Source of the DNA: Mytilus edulis
Taxonomy: Eukaryota > Mollusca > Bivalvia > Mytilida > Mytilidae
Length of the DNA stretch: 64,000 nucleotides
Assembly: GCF_963676685.1 (NCBI RefSeq)
Contig: NC_092355.1
Span: forward strand, 59,803,613-59,867,612
Direction of reading: 5' to 3'
Under the pieces are notes generated by a model. That model was not told the DNA's origin, searched no databases, and saw only the letters and a list, made by a program, of their open reading frames with translations. Position numbers and translations under genes: made by a program. This document shows, in pieces, positions 21,801 through 31,095 of this stretch (within the stretch, counting starts at the first letter, position 1; every line of letters begins with the position of its first letter).

Positions 21801-24781
21801 TACAAATATGGGCGGAAATTAACCTGTTGAAGTATAGCCTTTGTATGAGGTCAATACAGGATATATAAATAAATAATTAATTTAATTTATAATTAATTAA
21901 TAATTAATAATTAGTTTATTTTAGTGTCACATATTTGATCAGACAATATATATATACAACAATTCATAATACAAACAAAGATCAAATATCCAGCCTTAGA
22001 ATAGACTTATGAGACACTTTAAAACACAACAGACAACTGTACATTTATATAAAAAATAAAATGAGCATTTCTTTATACAATTCAAAAATAATTACTGGTT
22101 TATCACATTAAGTAAGCTGTTTTTAAAAATCTTTACTAGTAAAAGTATCAATTAATATTAGATAGACTATATTAGTAAAGAGATTACAGATAAAAACATA
22201 AGCAATGTTTAAAAGGTTTTGCCAAAAACCGGATACACTTTTTAAAATAAAAACAGACAAAAAGAAAGAGAGAAAATATATATATATATATTTCTAGGGA
22301 AACAAAAATAATGTAAATGTGATGATATAAGTAAGTGATCTAGCTAAAAAATATCTGTACTTAAAAGTAACAATAATAAAAATGATAGTAAAAAGAATTT
22401 AAAAATATAACTATGAAAAATATATGTTAATATTCAAATAAATTTCTTCCTTCTCTGATAAAAATTGAAAAGTGCGTATGATAATGAGGATTGTATTTAT
22501 TTACATTTCATAAGACTGATAAATTGACTGTCAATATCAAGAGTATCAAAGTTTTCTATAAAGTTTTTGGCTCGAGAAAATAAATTATATCTTAAGTCAT
22601 CATACATAGTGCAGTTCATTAAAAAGTGTTTCTCGTTTTCTAAGACGTCATTCGGACAGAATTTACAACTTCTTTCATTAACTGGTATTTGCGGTCGTGC
22701 ATATCGGCCTGTCTCGATTGCCAACGGAAGCGATCCACTTCGGAACAGGGCAACAACTCGTTGGACCGATCTTGGCAACTGAAGCTTCAAATATTTTTCT
22801 GTTTCTACTTTTTCTTTGTATTGTATTTATGTACGTAGTTTATTGCCGTTTGGATTGTTCTTGTCATTAAAAAGTTCGCTAACAAATTCGTCGTTGTCTA
22901 CAATAATTACGCGCTCATAAATTGTTCTCATCGCAGTTTTTGTCGTAATGCTATTATCGTTCACTATGTCCGTAGCATTAATCTTTTGTATCATTTTGCT
23001 AACTTGGTAGTACCATCCATTACGCCTATTTGCAATCCATGCTGATATCTTACGGGTAATACGGACATCGTCTGATCTACTAATTCGACACATCAGACGA
23101 ATACAAGCAATACGCTGTTTGGTAAAACAAGAGGACCATCCAATGTCACCTCTGACGGCGGTATTTGATGTATATTTGCCTGCTGACAAGAATAACTTAG
23201 ATGCCTTATTCTGAATCGAATTAATCACTGAAAATGTTTTAGTTCCCCAAATGCCTGCTCCGTAGAATAAAACGGGTTCTACCATAGTGGAATATAATTT
23301 TGTGTATACACTGTGAGTCATTCCACCAGCACTAATGAACTTTCCATATAGCGCGCCTAGTGCCCTGCTAGCTGACTTCGAAAGTTCTTTAACTGCTTTG
23401 TCCATAGTCAAATGCTCATCGAACCATATGCCCAAGTATTTGTACGAAGAAGTGTACTCAATATCCAAGTCGGAACATTTGAATGGGAAGTCCGATCGAC
23501 TGACAGGTTTATTCCTGAAATGGATAACGTTGCTTTTGATAGGGTTTATATCAATTTTCCATTCACGGCACCACTCCGAAACAGTATCTAACATCTTCTG
23601 GAGACTTTCCTCGTCCGGAGCAATCAGTGCAATGTCATCTGCATATACAAGTATACTCAGCATAGTATCATCGAAGCGAACACCACAATTTAGATTATTG
23701 ATACGTTCAGCAAGGTCATTGATGTAGGCGGCAAATAATGTGGGAGACAATTAACAGCCTTGCTTTACTCCGCAGTCCACATTAAACCATGGTGTATGTC
23801 TATCATTGACACGAACTGTACATGTAACATTCTCATATAAGGACTGTAGAGCAGACAGACATTTGCCACTTATTCCAACTTTTCGAAGTTTAAACCACAA
23901 TAAATTCCTTGGTACAGAGTCAAAAGCTTTCCGCATATCAATAAAACTAACAAAAGTTGAATGTTTTGAAATTTTCCTATTTGAAATAACGCTAAATAAA
24001 CTCCAAATATGCTCTTCACAGCTACGTTTGCTGCGGAATCCATTCTGCTCCTCACAAAGGATATCGTTTTCTTCAAAAAAAGCATATCGACCCAAAGAAG
24101 TATTTCGACCTCGAAATTCGTCCTCAGTCAATATACTTCTTTCAGGTCAATATATCCTTGTATCGACCTCATACAAAGGCTATATTTTTATAATATTGTA
24201 ATTCTTTATATAAAAAGCATATCATTCATTCAAATTTTCGCGGTTATAACACTGTTATGAAGAACACAAACACCCCTGCTAAAATTATTATGCGTATAGT
24301 CTGTTACGTCTGAAACGCATATTTTTGACGTTTTGTCAATATGATGTCCTTATTTTAGAATTGTAAAATATGATAAAACAATTTTTATTTTTTTTCAGAA
24401 TAGTATTTACTTGTCTAGTGACGTCTATGGATATATAAATTTTATATAACTTAACTGTTATGATTTTATAGAAAAGCTGTTTATTAGTATGGGCTGGTTG
24501 ATTACACGGTATTGACGCAATAACGTGCGTAACGTATATAAAGTGGTAAAAAAAGGAATCTCACCACATTTAGGATAAGCTGCTATCAAAATGTCATCTT
24601 CTTTTAATTCCATGTTCCGAATGGCTTGTAATCTTTCAGCAATTTTTGAGTTATCTCCCCAGAATGTCATAAAGGGGTGTAGTGCTATTTTGTCCACACA
24701 TGGATTATCGATCTCGAGGTCACCGTTCTTATACTGGTACCTCCGAACAGGAAACAGTCCATCAGTTTTGTCTGAGCTCAT
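9688..24781 (-). CDS. Cytosolic sulfotransferase gene (SULT family), five coding exons, 327 aa
   Basis: Predicted to transfer sulfate from PAPS to small hydroxyl or amine acceptors in the cytosol. Coding exons on the minus strand are 24781-24565, 19170-18838, 18238-18138, 17654-17444 and 9809-9688. All introns are GT-AG and intron phases match (1, 1, 0, 1). The 327-residue product has every SULT hallmark in order: PAPS-binding loop YPKCGTHW (about 68-75) split by intron 1; a His in NTHFP at the catalytic-base position; RNPKD plus a Ser for the 3'-phosphate; YGTW; LTVHFEKL in place of the usual YEdL stretch; RKG-x3-DWKNHFT near the C-terminus; and the dimerisation motif K-x3-TV-x3-E. It is slightly longer than typical SULTs (~290-300). 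Intron 1 (5.4 kb) and intron 4 (7.6 kb) are full of mobile DNA, yet no coding exon is damaged. The acceptor substrate cannot be told. Confidence 0.92.
9810..10404. other. Start of sulfotransferase intron 4, no feature recognised
   Basis: AT-rich intron sequence with no coding or repeat signal that I can support. Confidence 0.6.
10405..10570 (+). repeat. Dispersed repeat, copy A
   Basis: The segment from agtccggccgattgg through ttgatgaggaaag and agctatggacccac to caatatggctgccattttcaagatggcgg matches, in opposite orientation, 16345-16495. The matching small open frames are by-products of the shared repeat. Confidence 0.8.
10592..11249. mobile_element. 658-bp TIR element, copy 1
   Basis: Starts aagggtgcaatcaacag and ends ctgtttatagcaccc(tt); the ends are imperfect terminal inverted repeats. 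It is almost identical over 658 bases to 12018-12675 (one substitution noticed, aatcaatttt versus aatcaacttt). The right flank after gcaccc is ttaa; the left flank is taaa. It holds no transposase, so it would be non-autonomous. TTAA flanks would fit a piggyBac-type target, but that is tentative. Confidence 0.85.
11250..12017. other. Unique DNA between the two paired TIR elements
   Basis: A 768-base AT-rich segment bounded on both sides by TTAA abutting the two 658-bp copies. No conserved ORF was seen; the 74-codon plus-strand frame at 11917 runs into the repeat and looks fortuitous. Confidence 0.6.
12018..12675. mobile_element. 658-bp TIR element, copy 2
   Basis: Direct, near-identical copy of 10592-11249. 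The left flank is cttaa immediately before gggtgc; the right flank after gcaccc is aaagg. Confidence 0.85.
12676..13086. other. Intron sequence, no feature recognised
   Basis: AT-rich. The part nearest 13000 (atgtcacgtcttacgtcac) may be the far end of the retroelement remnant, but I see no readable domain. Confidence 0.5.
13087..15922 (-). pseudogene. Decayed Ty3/gypsy-like Gag-protease remnant
   Basis: Read on the minus strand, a Gag-like frame starts at ATG 15922 (MAGIEDNKDKNIEM) and continues through acidic and helical segments to a Gag core around 14607-14368. Next come Arg/Ser-rich repeats GRSPDQYTRGRSPEQY (about 14100-14020), resembling a nucleic-acid-binding tail. Around 13660-13380 is a retropepsin-like domain: V-x-MILDTAAM (DTAA in place of the DTG/DTGA catalytic triad) and IL-x-LDIL, followed at 13368-13087 by the linker with TVPPNSE typical before Ty3/gypsy reverse transcriptase. 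Several stops and frame changes interrupt it (for example a TAA after IVNIMP), so it is dead. No reverse transcriptase or integrase follows and no LTR pair was found. It lies inside sulfotransferase intron 4. Confidence 0.75.
14043..14150. repeat. Short tandem repeats in the Gag remnant (gatcttcca period)
   Basis: gatcttccattgatcatgaac and close variants recur about every 24-27 bases, after two related gatcttccacg units. On the minus strand they encode the GRSP-x-QY repeats of the Gag tail. Confidence 0.7.
15940..16490. repeat. Upstream flank of the Gag remnant, including dispersed repeat copy B
   Basis: 15975-16075 contains two agctactact stretches separated by poly-T. 16345-16495 is the inverted counterpart of 10405-10570 (shared gtccggccgatcgg, ttgctca, atgaggaaagta, agctatggacccacc, caatatggcgg). 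This may be residual retroelement untranslated DNA, but an LTR is not proven. Confidence 0.6.
16595..16877. mobile_element. Foldback element with ~95-bp arms
   Basis: The arms ttttacagccgatttcaatgag (left) and ctcattgaaatcggctgtaaaaa (right) continue inward through agctaaaggtaatat and gaaccgtgaaatca. The loop itself can pair (agtagactagtcc with ggctaggctact; gacagata with tatctgtc), so nearly the whole ~280 bases can form one hairpin. No coding capacity. Confidence 0.85.
16905..17135 (+). mobile_element. Dispersed short element (ggtatgattgccaatgagac family)
   Basis: Carries tgtggtatgattgccaatgagacaac, then cttcaacaatgaacaaagccc and agtcagctataaaagg. The same ordered motifs recur in partial copies near 30785, 43690 (inverted), 49760, 57730, 61540 (inverted) and 62655. 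Non-coding. Confidence 0.75.
17444..17654 (-). CDS. Sulfotransferase coding exon 4
   Basis: Acceptor ttttaacag|gatccg; encodes DPATEIHRIADFLNI through KLPEIYRKG, the standard SULT stretch ahead of the last exon. Donor aaag|gtatta at 17444/17443, phase 1. The open frame runs on into the intron, but the RKG motif needs the distant exon 5 to be completed. Confidence 0.9.
17655..18137 (-). other. Sulfotransferase intron 3
   Basis: GT-AG intron between exons 3 and 4. 17833-17905 (gaggcggtttagagggggccc) resembles the G-rich end of a dispersed repeat; otherwise featureless. Confidence 0.75.
18138..18238 (-). CDS. Sulfotransferase coding exon 3 (short)
   Basis: Acceptor tatatttacag|ta at 18238. The 101-base exon encodes VQFYGTWFAYERE and NNILTVHFEKLKS, aligning with the SULT segment V-x-YGSW to YEdLk. 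Donor tcg|gtaagt at 18138/18137, phase 0. A second possible acceptor five bases on gives an immediate stop, so the first is preferred. Confidence 0.88.
18239..18837 (-). other. Sulfotransferase intron 2
   Basis: GT-AG intron between exons 2 and 3. AT-rich, with no further feature recognised; the 71-codon frame at 18309-18524 is not conserved. Confidence 0.7.
18838..19170 (-). CDS. Sulfotransferase coding exon 2
   Basis: Acceptor aattattcag|gc; the exon opens with GTHWVWEIV, completing the PAPS loop. It carries the catalytic His region (NTHFP) and RNPKDMYVSLYHH, and ends YVFGEG with donor g|gtatga (phase 1). Length 333 bases. Confidence 0.93.
19443..19690 (+). repeat. 3' tail of the retroelement family also seen at 45780-46010
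   Basis: Shares in order acgacgggtgccac, gcaggatct, gagatcacc, gtttttggt, tctttagttttct, gttgtgtc, tggcgttgtcagtttgt, tatgagtttga and tggtatctttc with the tail of the 45302-46015 insertion. No reverse-transcriptase coding sequence precedes it, so it is a short 5'-truncated copy. Confidence 0.8.
19691..21232. other. Sulfotransferase intron 1, no feature recognised
   Basis: AT-rich intron DNA; small ORFs here show no family signal. Confidence 0.55.
21233..21320. repeat. Short cttcttgtcgct repeats
   Basis: Four variants of cttcttgtcgct/cttcttgtcg appear within about 85 bases with irregular spacing of ~20-28 bases. Simple minisatellite-like sequence. Confidence 0.6.
21867..22496 (-). other. AT-rich 3' region of the LINE
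   Basis: Follows the LINE C-terminal frame on the minus strand. Contains a (ta)n stretch near 22277 and aattaatt-rich DNA next to the 21833 inverted repeat. Probably the LINE 3' untranslated region and tail. Confidence 0.5.
22497..24131 (-). pseudogene. Decayed non-LTR (LINE) reverse transcriptase
   Basis: Minus-strand frames 24131-23751, 23750-22827 and 22790-22497 form one reverse transcriptase. Seen in order: EEQNGFRSKRSCEEH, FIDMRKAFDSV, CGVKQGC followed by SPTLFAAYINDL, the catalytic VYADDIALIAP, KYLGIWFDEHLT, and a C-terminal Cys/His knuckle (C-x2-C around residues CKFCPND, then E-x2-HFLMNC). This order matches jockey/CR1-like LINEs. It is broken by an in-frame TAA between GC and LSPT (near 23753) and by stops between 22827 and 22790. 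The endonuclease ORF and N-terminal region are missing (5' truncation). It sits antisense to nothing: the sulfotransferase is also on the minus strand, and this copy lies in its intron 1. Confidence 0.9.
24186..24564 (-). other. 5' part of sulfotransferase intron 1
   Basis: Intron sequence between exon 1 donor and the LINE border. No other feature. Confidence 0.6.
24565..24781 (-). CDS. Sulfotransferase coding exon 1
   Basis: Starts at ATG 24781-24779 and encodes 72 residues plus one base, ending YPKCG with donor g|gtgaga at 24565/24564 (phase 1). An acceptor-like ttcttttcttcaacag ends at 24786, four bases before the ATG, so the 5' UTR probably begins in a further upstream exon that I could not locate. 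Confidence 0.9.
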
Positions 24782-24805
24782 TATTCTGTTGAAGAAAAGA
24801 ATATA

Positions 24806-24980
24806 AGGGAGTTACCATTTGCTTTTTAGGGGTGTGTGTGGTAGGATGACATTTTAAAAAGGGAGGTGAGGAGTTTTGAGCAAATAAAAAAGACAGGATG
24901 AGAAACACTTTGCAAAACAAAATGCAGGATATCATTTTTCATCCTAGCCCTCCCCCATAAAAATCAAATGGTAGCTCCCT
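24806..24980. mobile_element. Short TIR element (gggagttaccatttg family)
   Basis: The left end agggagttaccatttgctttt and the right end aaaatcaaatggtagctccct are inverted repeats that extend about 50 bases through taggatga. A one-ended relative lies at 25465-25515 and a diverged relative at 31508-31725. Lies just upstream of sulfotransferase exon 1. Confidence 0.85.
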
Positions 24981-25464
24981 AATCATATTGCATGTTTCGT
25001 GAGTAATAAAGATTGCTAAATGGTGGGCCAGACTGCGGAAATTCACATTATAATAAAAGATACAAAAGAAGCAGTGGCAAATCATATTGTAAACTGGAAA
25101 AGCTGTGCGAAGGACTTATTTTCAATTGCAAAATTTTATTCTCACGGTATGATGATTCAGCGACAGGACAACAACGCGAAATGTTTTAAATGAAACAAAC
25201 GGGTTTACATGTAGTCAGAAAAATCGCAAAATTCAAACTTCAAGAAAATACCCCGATTTAAAGTAAGTCTAACACAGCCATAACTAAAATAAAACAGATG
25301 AATAGAGAAACATCAGTCCACTTAACATATAACTTATACTAAAGTAAAAACGGACTCCACCATGGACATGGTTGAACTGAAATGTTCTGAAAGTGTAGAA
25401 CTACGTGGATCCTGCTCCACTAGGGTCTTATGATACGTTAATGTCACACGAAAGGTTATGTTAT

Positions 25465-25530
25465 ATGATAGAAGGGAGTTATAATTTGTTTTAGGGGGTG
25501 GGGGTGGTCTAGGATGAATACTTGCTTTTT
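25465..25530 (+). repeat. One-ended fragment of the gggagttaccatttg family
   Basis: gaagggagttataatttgttttagggggtg and ctaggatgaa match the left end of 24806-24980. No right end was seen. Confidence 0.65.
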
Positions 25531-25639
25531 ATTTTAGTTGTTATCTTTGTCTTGTCTTTTTTTTTTACTCTATTCGGTCCTCATACCAGCCTTTTTTATT
25601 AGTTTATCCTGACTTTTCTTTTGTACATAAATTGCAATC

Positions 25640-25775
25640 TGCCTATTTTTATTTTTGCAAAGTTTGGTAAAATTTGGCCAAGTAGTTTCAGAAGAGAAAA
25701 TGTTTGTAAAAGTTAACAGCGGTCGACGACGACGGACGACAATTGATTAGAAAAGTTCACCTGGCCAAGCGAGCT
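25640..25775 (+). repeat. Dispersed repeat with (acg/gac)n core
   Basis: ttggtaaaatttggccaagtagtttcagaag, then gttaacagcggtcgacgacgacggacgac and cacctggccaagcgag. I recognise this layout from dispersed bivalve repeats; within the window it is single-copy. Confidence 0.5.
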
Positions 25776-25904
25776 TATATCATCACTTGCCGTCAGTCGT
25801 CCGTCGTATTGTCTTTTTAAGCCAACATCTAGAATTTATGACAAAAAGGGGGAGGGACTATGGGTATCTTATAAATATCAAAATCATGTCCTCATGCACC
25901 ATTG

Positions 25905-26280
25905 ACTTTAAAATTGAGAAAGGAAATGGTGAATATGTCAAAGCGACAACCACCCGACTTATTTAAGTGTACCTGAGGTATTGACTTACCCCTAAAACGT
26001 TTTAACTTGACGTATATACAAATTCAGTTTGTCAATCACCTTTATCCAGATTTACTTTATGTTAAGAAAATAAAACATGTATAATAAATGTAAATGATAC
26101 GACAATCTCTTACCTAAGTTCAAGTTTTGTAAACAAACTGCATTACAAACTAGGTCATTCACCTGTGTAACATGTAATAATACACATGTACACTAGTATA
26201 TGAAATTGAGAATGAAAATGGGGAAAATGTCAAAGAGACTACAACCCGACTAAAGTGTAGATAACTGCCGAAGTCCACCA
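25905..26280 (+). repeat. Two fragments of the gtcaaagagacaacaacccgac family
   Basis: aaatggtgaatatgtcaaagcgacaaccacccgac (about 25923-25957) and aaatggggaaaatgtcaaagagactacaacccgac (about 26216-26250), with an adjacent agtccaccaaggg. Both match the arms of 9029-9545. Confidence 0.7.
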
Positions 26281-26415
26281 AGGGATTTTCAACGAATCGA
26301 GATAACACTTTTCTGAAATAAAGAGTTTGTAATAAACAAAGGGACTCGGTTAGAAAATGAACATTTTGTTTATCTATGTTTTTTAAATATTTGTTTCGTA
26401 TTTTCTGTCCGTTTT

Positions 26416-28873
26416 CACGGCCGACACTAGGCTAACCGAGAGATTGGTCTGTTAATATACATTGAGTATGCGGCTATATCGGCGGTTGGTCTGTTAATCG
26501 GGTTGGCTTAAGTCTGTTAATCAGGTGTTATCGAGAAAATCATTGAAAGTTCAGCATGTTTCATAGTATAACTTTCTAAATATATTTTCATCATAACAAG
26601 TATTCATGTCTAACAAAACAATTCAATGTACTGAATTCAGTGGTGTAATTATTATTTTTCTAGCTTCAATGTACGATCTATAAAATGAAAAGGCGGGTTA
26701 CTCATCAATAAATTTATACACATTTTACACACATAAAATGTACACAAAATGACACATTGGTTAAATTTACTTCCATTCAATATTTTGAACATCGAAAAAA
26801 GAAAGGCATTATGTTTGTTAACCATATTGATATCATTGTGTGAAAAATCTACACGAAAATCTGTATTTTGGTGACATAAATCAATCTTTATTTAAAACCT
26901 GGTCTGTTAATGGGTCGGATGTATAAAACTCGGTCTGTTAATTGGTCTGTTAAGAGTTATGAATGGCAATAAAAGTATAATTTTATTGCTATATGGGGTG
27001 TTATCGGATCAAATGAGTAGGCTCAAGACGAGCGGCTAAAATATACGAAAACACCACATGAGCAATGAAACATAGCAAATACGGAAACAACACATGAAAT
27101 TGAAAATTTATAAAAATGGTTTCAAAAAGTGTAATATTAAAGTAATATTAATTTCATCCAAGAATGATCGCATATATTATGTTGATTCTGCTTAATTGTC
27201 ATGCATGACACAAATTTGTCATCTACATTGGTAACCAATATACATAAATCAGAGATAAACGTCGTAATGTAACTAAACATCAGTAAGTAAAATATATTGG
27301 GATGACAAAATATGAAAAGAAAGAAAGAATAATGAGTAAGATAAACAAAATGTAGAAAAAAATGACATAACAATTTAAAGAGTACAGAAATCAACAAAGG
27401 ATACACGAGGATCTGGATGGAAACGCAGAATATAGAATAATATATAAGGACAGTAGAGAGTGATACATTGCTAAAAACGAGAGAAAAATAATACTTGCAA
27501 TACATGAAACACCGATGGCTATTGAAACAGTAACGGATTGCGATGTACTTATATTGGTGACAAATTCTAGAAGTTTACATGCGGACAACTATGGTGGCAG
27601 GTTAATGCCATTTTGCGTTTAGCGCTTTAGCGTTTTCGCCTTACATATTCTATATGGCGGAAACGCGAAATTGCGAAGTCGAAAACGCGAAAATGCGAAA
27701 CCGATTTCTCGTTTTCGACTTCGCGTTTTCGCGTTTTCGCGTTTTCGACTTTGCGATTTCGCCTTTTCGCTATTTCGCGTTTTCGCCCTATAGAATATGA
27801 AAGGCGAAATCGCGAAAACGCGAAATAGACTTCCCCGGCCACCATAGACAACTGTAGTTCTCCTCTGCACTTATGTAGAAAGGAACTAAACGGAATAAAA
27901 TTAATTGAAACTTAAAATAACCAAATGTAGCTTTCCGTTTACTTCTTTAGAGTGATTTGTAAACAACATATGATTAAGTAATAGAAGAAAAGAACCAATT
28001 GGATGATGCTGACAAATTAGGGTTTAACGTCCAGTAACAAATATCATGTTCATATGTGAACGAGAACACGTTATATGTACCCTGTGTTGTATTAGAAAGA
28101 CACTTTCAGTCGGAATTGAGAACGTGCTACTTCAAACAGACACAAAAATTAAGGCTGATTGAAAACGTCAATAAAAAATTCATGCATATTCCAGAGGCCA
28201 ATACATATCACGCTATATTGAAGTGACACACCCTTCAATAAAATGCAAAGAAAGTCTAAATAAAAATGCTCTTTCTAGGATACTGTGGCACCGTATTGTC
28301 ATTTGTGTTTACTCAGGAACATCTCATTCTTTAATTTGTCGTGGCTAAATAACTCTTAACTGACACAATTTCAATTATCCAACCCATTAACAGACTTTAT
28401 TCCCATAATTTACACTAAAACGTGGTATTATTCACATTATTTTACAATTATGAAATATTTACTAATGTCAATTTATTTTTTTAGAACCACAGTACTATTT
28501 TTTGTCCTTTAAATGATATCTAAATTTGTTTGTTTATCCTTTTATTCAAAAAATTGCTATGCGTATAAGCATAAATACTACATACTTGCGCGACGCCTTT
28601 TGGTTTTACTGAAAACTGCGCAGACTAAGAAATGTTTTTACAAATGCAAAATGTTCTATGATAGATATCATTTTGTCAGACACTTTTCTTTTTTTGATTT
28701 GGTTCTTATAACATGCCAAAAATCTGTATATTTAATAGAGTTTAACATTAAATAAAGCGTTTTACTCTTAACAGACGTATAACCAACCCGATTAACAGAC
28801 CAATCGCCCATATAGCCGCATACTCAATATAAATTAACCGACCAATCTCTCGGTTAGCCGAGTGTCGGCCGTG
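26416..28873. mobile_element. 2.46-kb TIR element rich in ggtctgttaat repeats
   Basis: Ends cacggccgacact and agtgtcggccgtg begin ~105-bp terminal inverted repeats (gctaaccgagagattggtc, gagtatgcggctatat, ggtctgttaatcgggttgg on both sides). A candidate 5-bp target duplication gtttt flanks it (26411-26415 and 28874-28878). The motif ggtctgttaat recurs inside and between the TIRs (about 26444, 26485, 26903, 26931) and inverted near 28386 and 28793. No transposase was recognised; the ORFs at 27137-27588 are low-complexity. Superfamily unknown. Confidence 0.85.
27591..27846. mobile_element. 256-bp palindromic GCGAAAACGCGAAA element with 7-bp TSD
   Basis: Begins atggtggc and ends gccaccata, flanked by the exact direct repeat gacaact (27584-27590 and 27847-27853). 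The interior is built almost wholly of cgcgaaaacgcgaaa and its complement, with runs in both orientations that can pair into long hairpins. The overlapping open frames at 27619-27870 are by-products of this repeat. Nested within 26416-28873, so it inserted later. Confidence 0.88.
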
Positions 28874-28880
28874 GTTTTTA

Positions 28881-30063
28881 TTACATTATTATCGTATTTA
28901 ACATTGGCATGATGCCATCACTATTTCTTTGTTTTCTAGTAATGTGCAGTTTATTATCCATATCCGTATACTGAAAAATCTTTTATTTGAACTCATTTAC
29001 ACCACAACTTTTTTGCGCCTATGCTTTATCTGCGCCACTTCATTTAAAAAAACAAGGCACCAATATCATGAAGAATTCTGTTAAATGTTATGTCCTAAGA
29101 CCATCGTAAGACATGTATTAGAGATACATGTAAGATACTTTAAAAAAACTAGGCACCAGCTGAAAGAGATACATGGAATTCATTAGTCAAATATCTGATA
29201 ACAATTGATCAACAATTAAATGAACAATCTGCTATAATTGGTTTTTTTTCTTTAACCATGTTAACGGACAAGAGAAATATTTGTCCAAAATTTTTTGGTT
29301 GGAAAACTAGTAAAGTTGTCAGGGCAAAATTTGCAGGGTTTCTTTTTAATCCTCGTGCAATTTGTTTCCAGTCCTAACTTTCCCGGAAAGTCTTGTCTTG
29401 ATTAATTATACTTGAAATATTGTCGCTTTATGTTTAGCAAATGTAAATTGAAAATTATCAAGTGAAAGTGGTTTTCTTGGAAAGCTTATTAATTTTCAAA
29501 TGTATTTCTTATCTTAGACAAGTAAGTACTAGATAATACTAATGAATAGCAATTTTTATCATTCTTTTTTTCCAAATCCAATTATTCTGTTTTCTTCATA
29601 TTTAGTTCCTTTTTCTCTATTTTTTTTGGCCCTATATTCTGCACCTTTAATTCCCCATTTTTCTCTATTCCGTAGACACAAAACGATAACATACATAGAT
29701 AGACGACTTAATAAATTGTTGCAAATCTAGAAAAGTCGACTGAAATGGCTACAGAGATCTAATGACGCTGTTGAAGTTGTAAATTTAAAAGATGCTAAAA
29801 AATTAAAAACAACACGTATAATAATTTGAATGCGTCTGACGCGCTTTTTTTTCAACAGGAACGCTCAAAGCCAAAACATTTAAAATCCGAGGATATATAA
29901 GTACCGAAACCGTTAAAGAGCTATATGACAAAAATACCTAAAATTGATAGCCAAATTCATCTAAACGTCTTTGAAAACACTATACCGACCGTGCAAGGCC
30001 GTTTTAAAATTTCATCTTTAGGTTGTTTCTTGGAAAATAAATTTCATTGTGTAAATTGTCTGC
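28881..30063. other. Intergenic, no feature recognised
   Basis: AT-rich. Small open frames (for example 29542-29730) are hydrophobic and low in complexity; none is supported as a gene. Confidence 0.55.
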
Positions 30064-30345
30064 TTAAGGTGGTACCTAACACTACAGGGAGATAACTCTG
30101 TAAAGTCAGCTAAACGTTTTTATTACGTTGCGTTGTAAAGGGAACATTAAGTTTCTCAGTGATCAAAATTGGTATTTGTCAAACTGCTATATAACCAGTG
30201 TAATTTTTCTGATAAAATGGTTGGTTCAAAATTTTTGATATTTTGATATTTTTGTTAAATGGTCAAAAGTAAATACTTTGTCAAAATTTTATGAAAATTA
30301 AACGATCCAAATTAATTTTAGTAAAAGTGTTAGGTACCACCTTAA
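30064..30345. mobile_element. 282-bp TIR element with TTAA ends
   Basis: ttaaggtggtacctaacact at the left and agtgttaggtaccaccttaa at the right are exact inverted repeats of 20 bases, with TTAA at both outer edges. Classic short non-autonomous DNA transposon; a TTAA target would fit piggyBac-type mobilisation. Confidence 0.9.
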
Positions 30346-31095
30346 GCTATTTAGATATGTTTTCCTGCTTCATGTGTCACACGTTACCTTTATATTAGTG
30401 CATTAAGCATATTAACATCAGCAGCCTCTCCCTTATTTTGTAAATTTTGAATATCACATAAAATAGCAGTCAATTAGTTTTACTAAAAAATACGAGGGTT
30501 TAAAATTTTCACGTATTGAATACAAAAATCAAACGAAACAAAAATCCTGCAAATACATAACTGTATAGGTTTGTCGACGATAGTGGGCTGATTTCACCGG
30601 AAAAAAAACACTTGTAAAATTATATTTCTTGATTATTAACTAATTATTTCAAAGAATTGAAATTCATGTTTCCGTCAGTTAATAAGTCATTAAGTGTAAC
30701 TTAAGTTCTTATTTGATTAATATAAGTAGACTTTAATGATAATTTTTGGATTTGCATGCATGTTTGTTGTTCAATATAAGATTAAAAAGTGGTATGATTG
30801 CCAATAAGACAATTCTCCACAGGAGACTATATGACACAGAAATTAACAACTGTACGACCTATGGTTCATGAGATAAACCCAAAATAAAGCAGTTTTACAA
30901 AATTGTTTAAATGTAAACTTTTAGTTATTTTTTGGAAGGTATAATGCCTTTGCTACATAAATATGGTCTGTGTTTGGCATTACAATGCACATATATAGGC
31001 TAGCTACTTGCATCTTTAAGCCATGCTAAATTACTGAAATCTTCACAATTTCAGCATTCAATTTTTAGTTAAATTTCAGACGGTTTCCGTTTTAA
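30346..31095. other. Intergenic with one repeat fragment
   Basis: 30785-30875 is a fragment of the ggtatgattgccaatgagac family (gtggtatgattgccaataagac). The rest shows no feature. Confidence 0.6.

Larger units (their letters stand above)
21833..24185. mobile_element. LINE remnant bounded by inverted 34-bp repeats
   Basis: tatagcctttgtatgaggtc at 21833 and its inverse at 24166-24185 are the outer parts of a 34-base inverted repeat (about 21833-21866 and 24152-24185, with one substitution and a one-base indel). The interval holds the reverse transcriptase pseudogene and its AT-rich 3' region. A simple LINE insertion would leave direct target duplications, so the inverted borders are odd. Confidence 0.75.

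Noticed and set aside
23335..24260. Plus-strand ORFs of 83-131 codons over the LINE
   Set aside because: Antisense shadows of the reverse transcriptase frames.
27619..27870. Arg/Lys-rich ORFs on the minus strand
   Set aside because: They translate the GCGAAAACGCGAAA palindromic element in two frames; composition, not coding, explains them.
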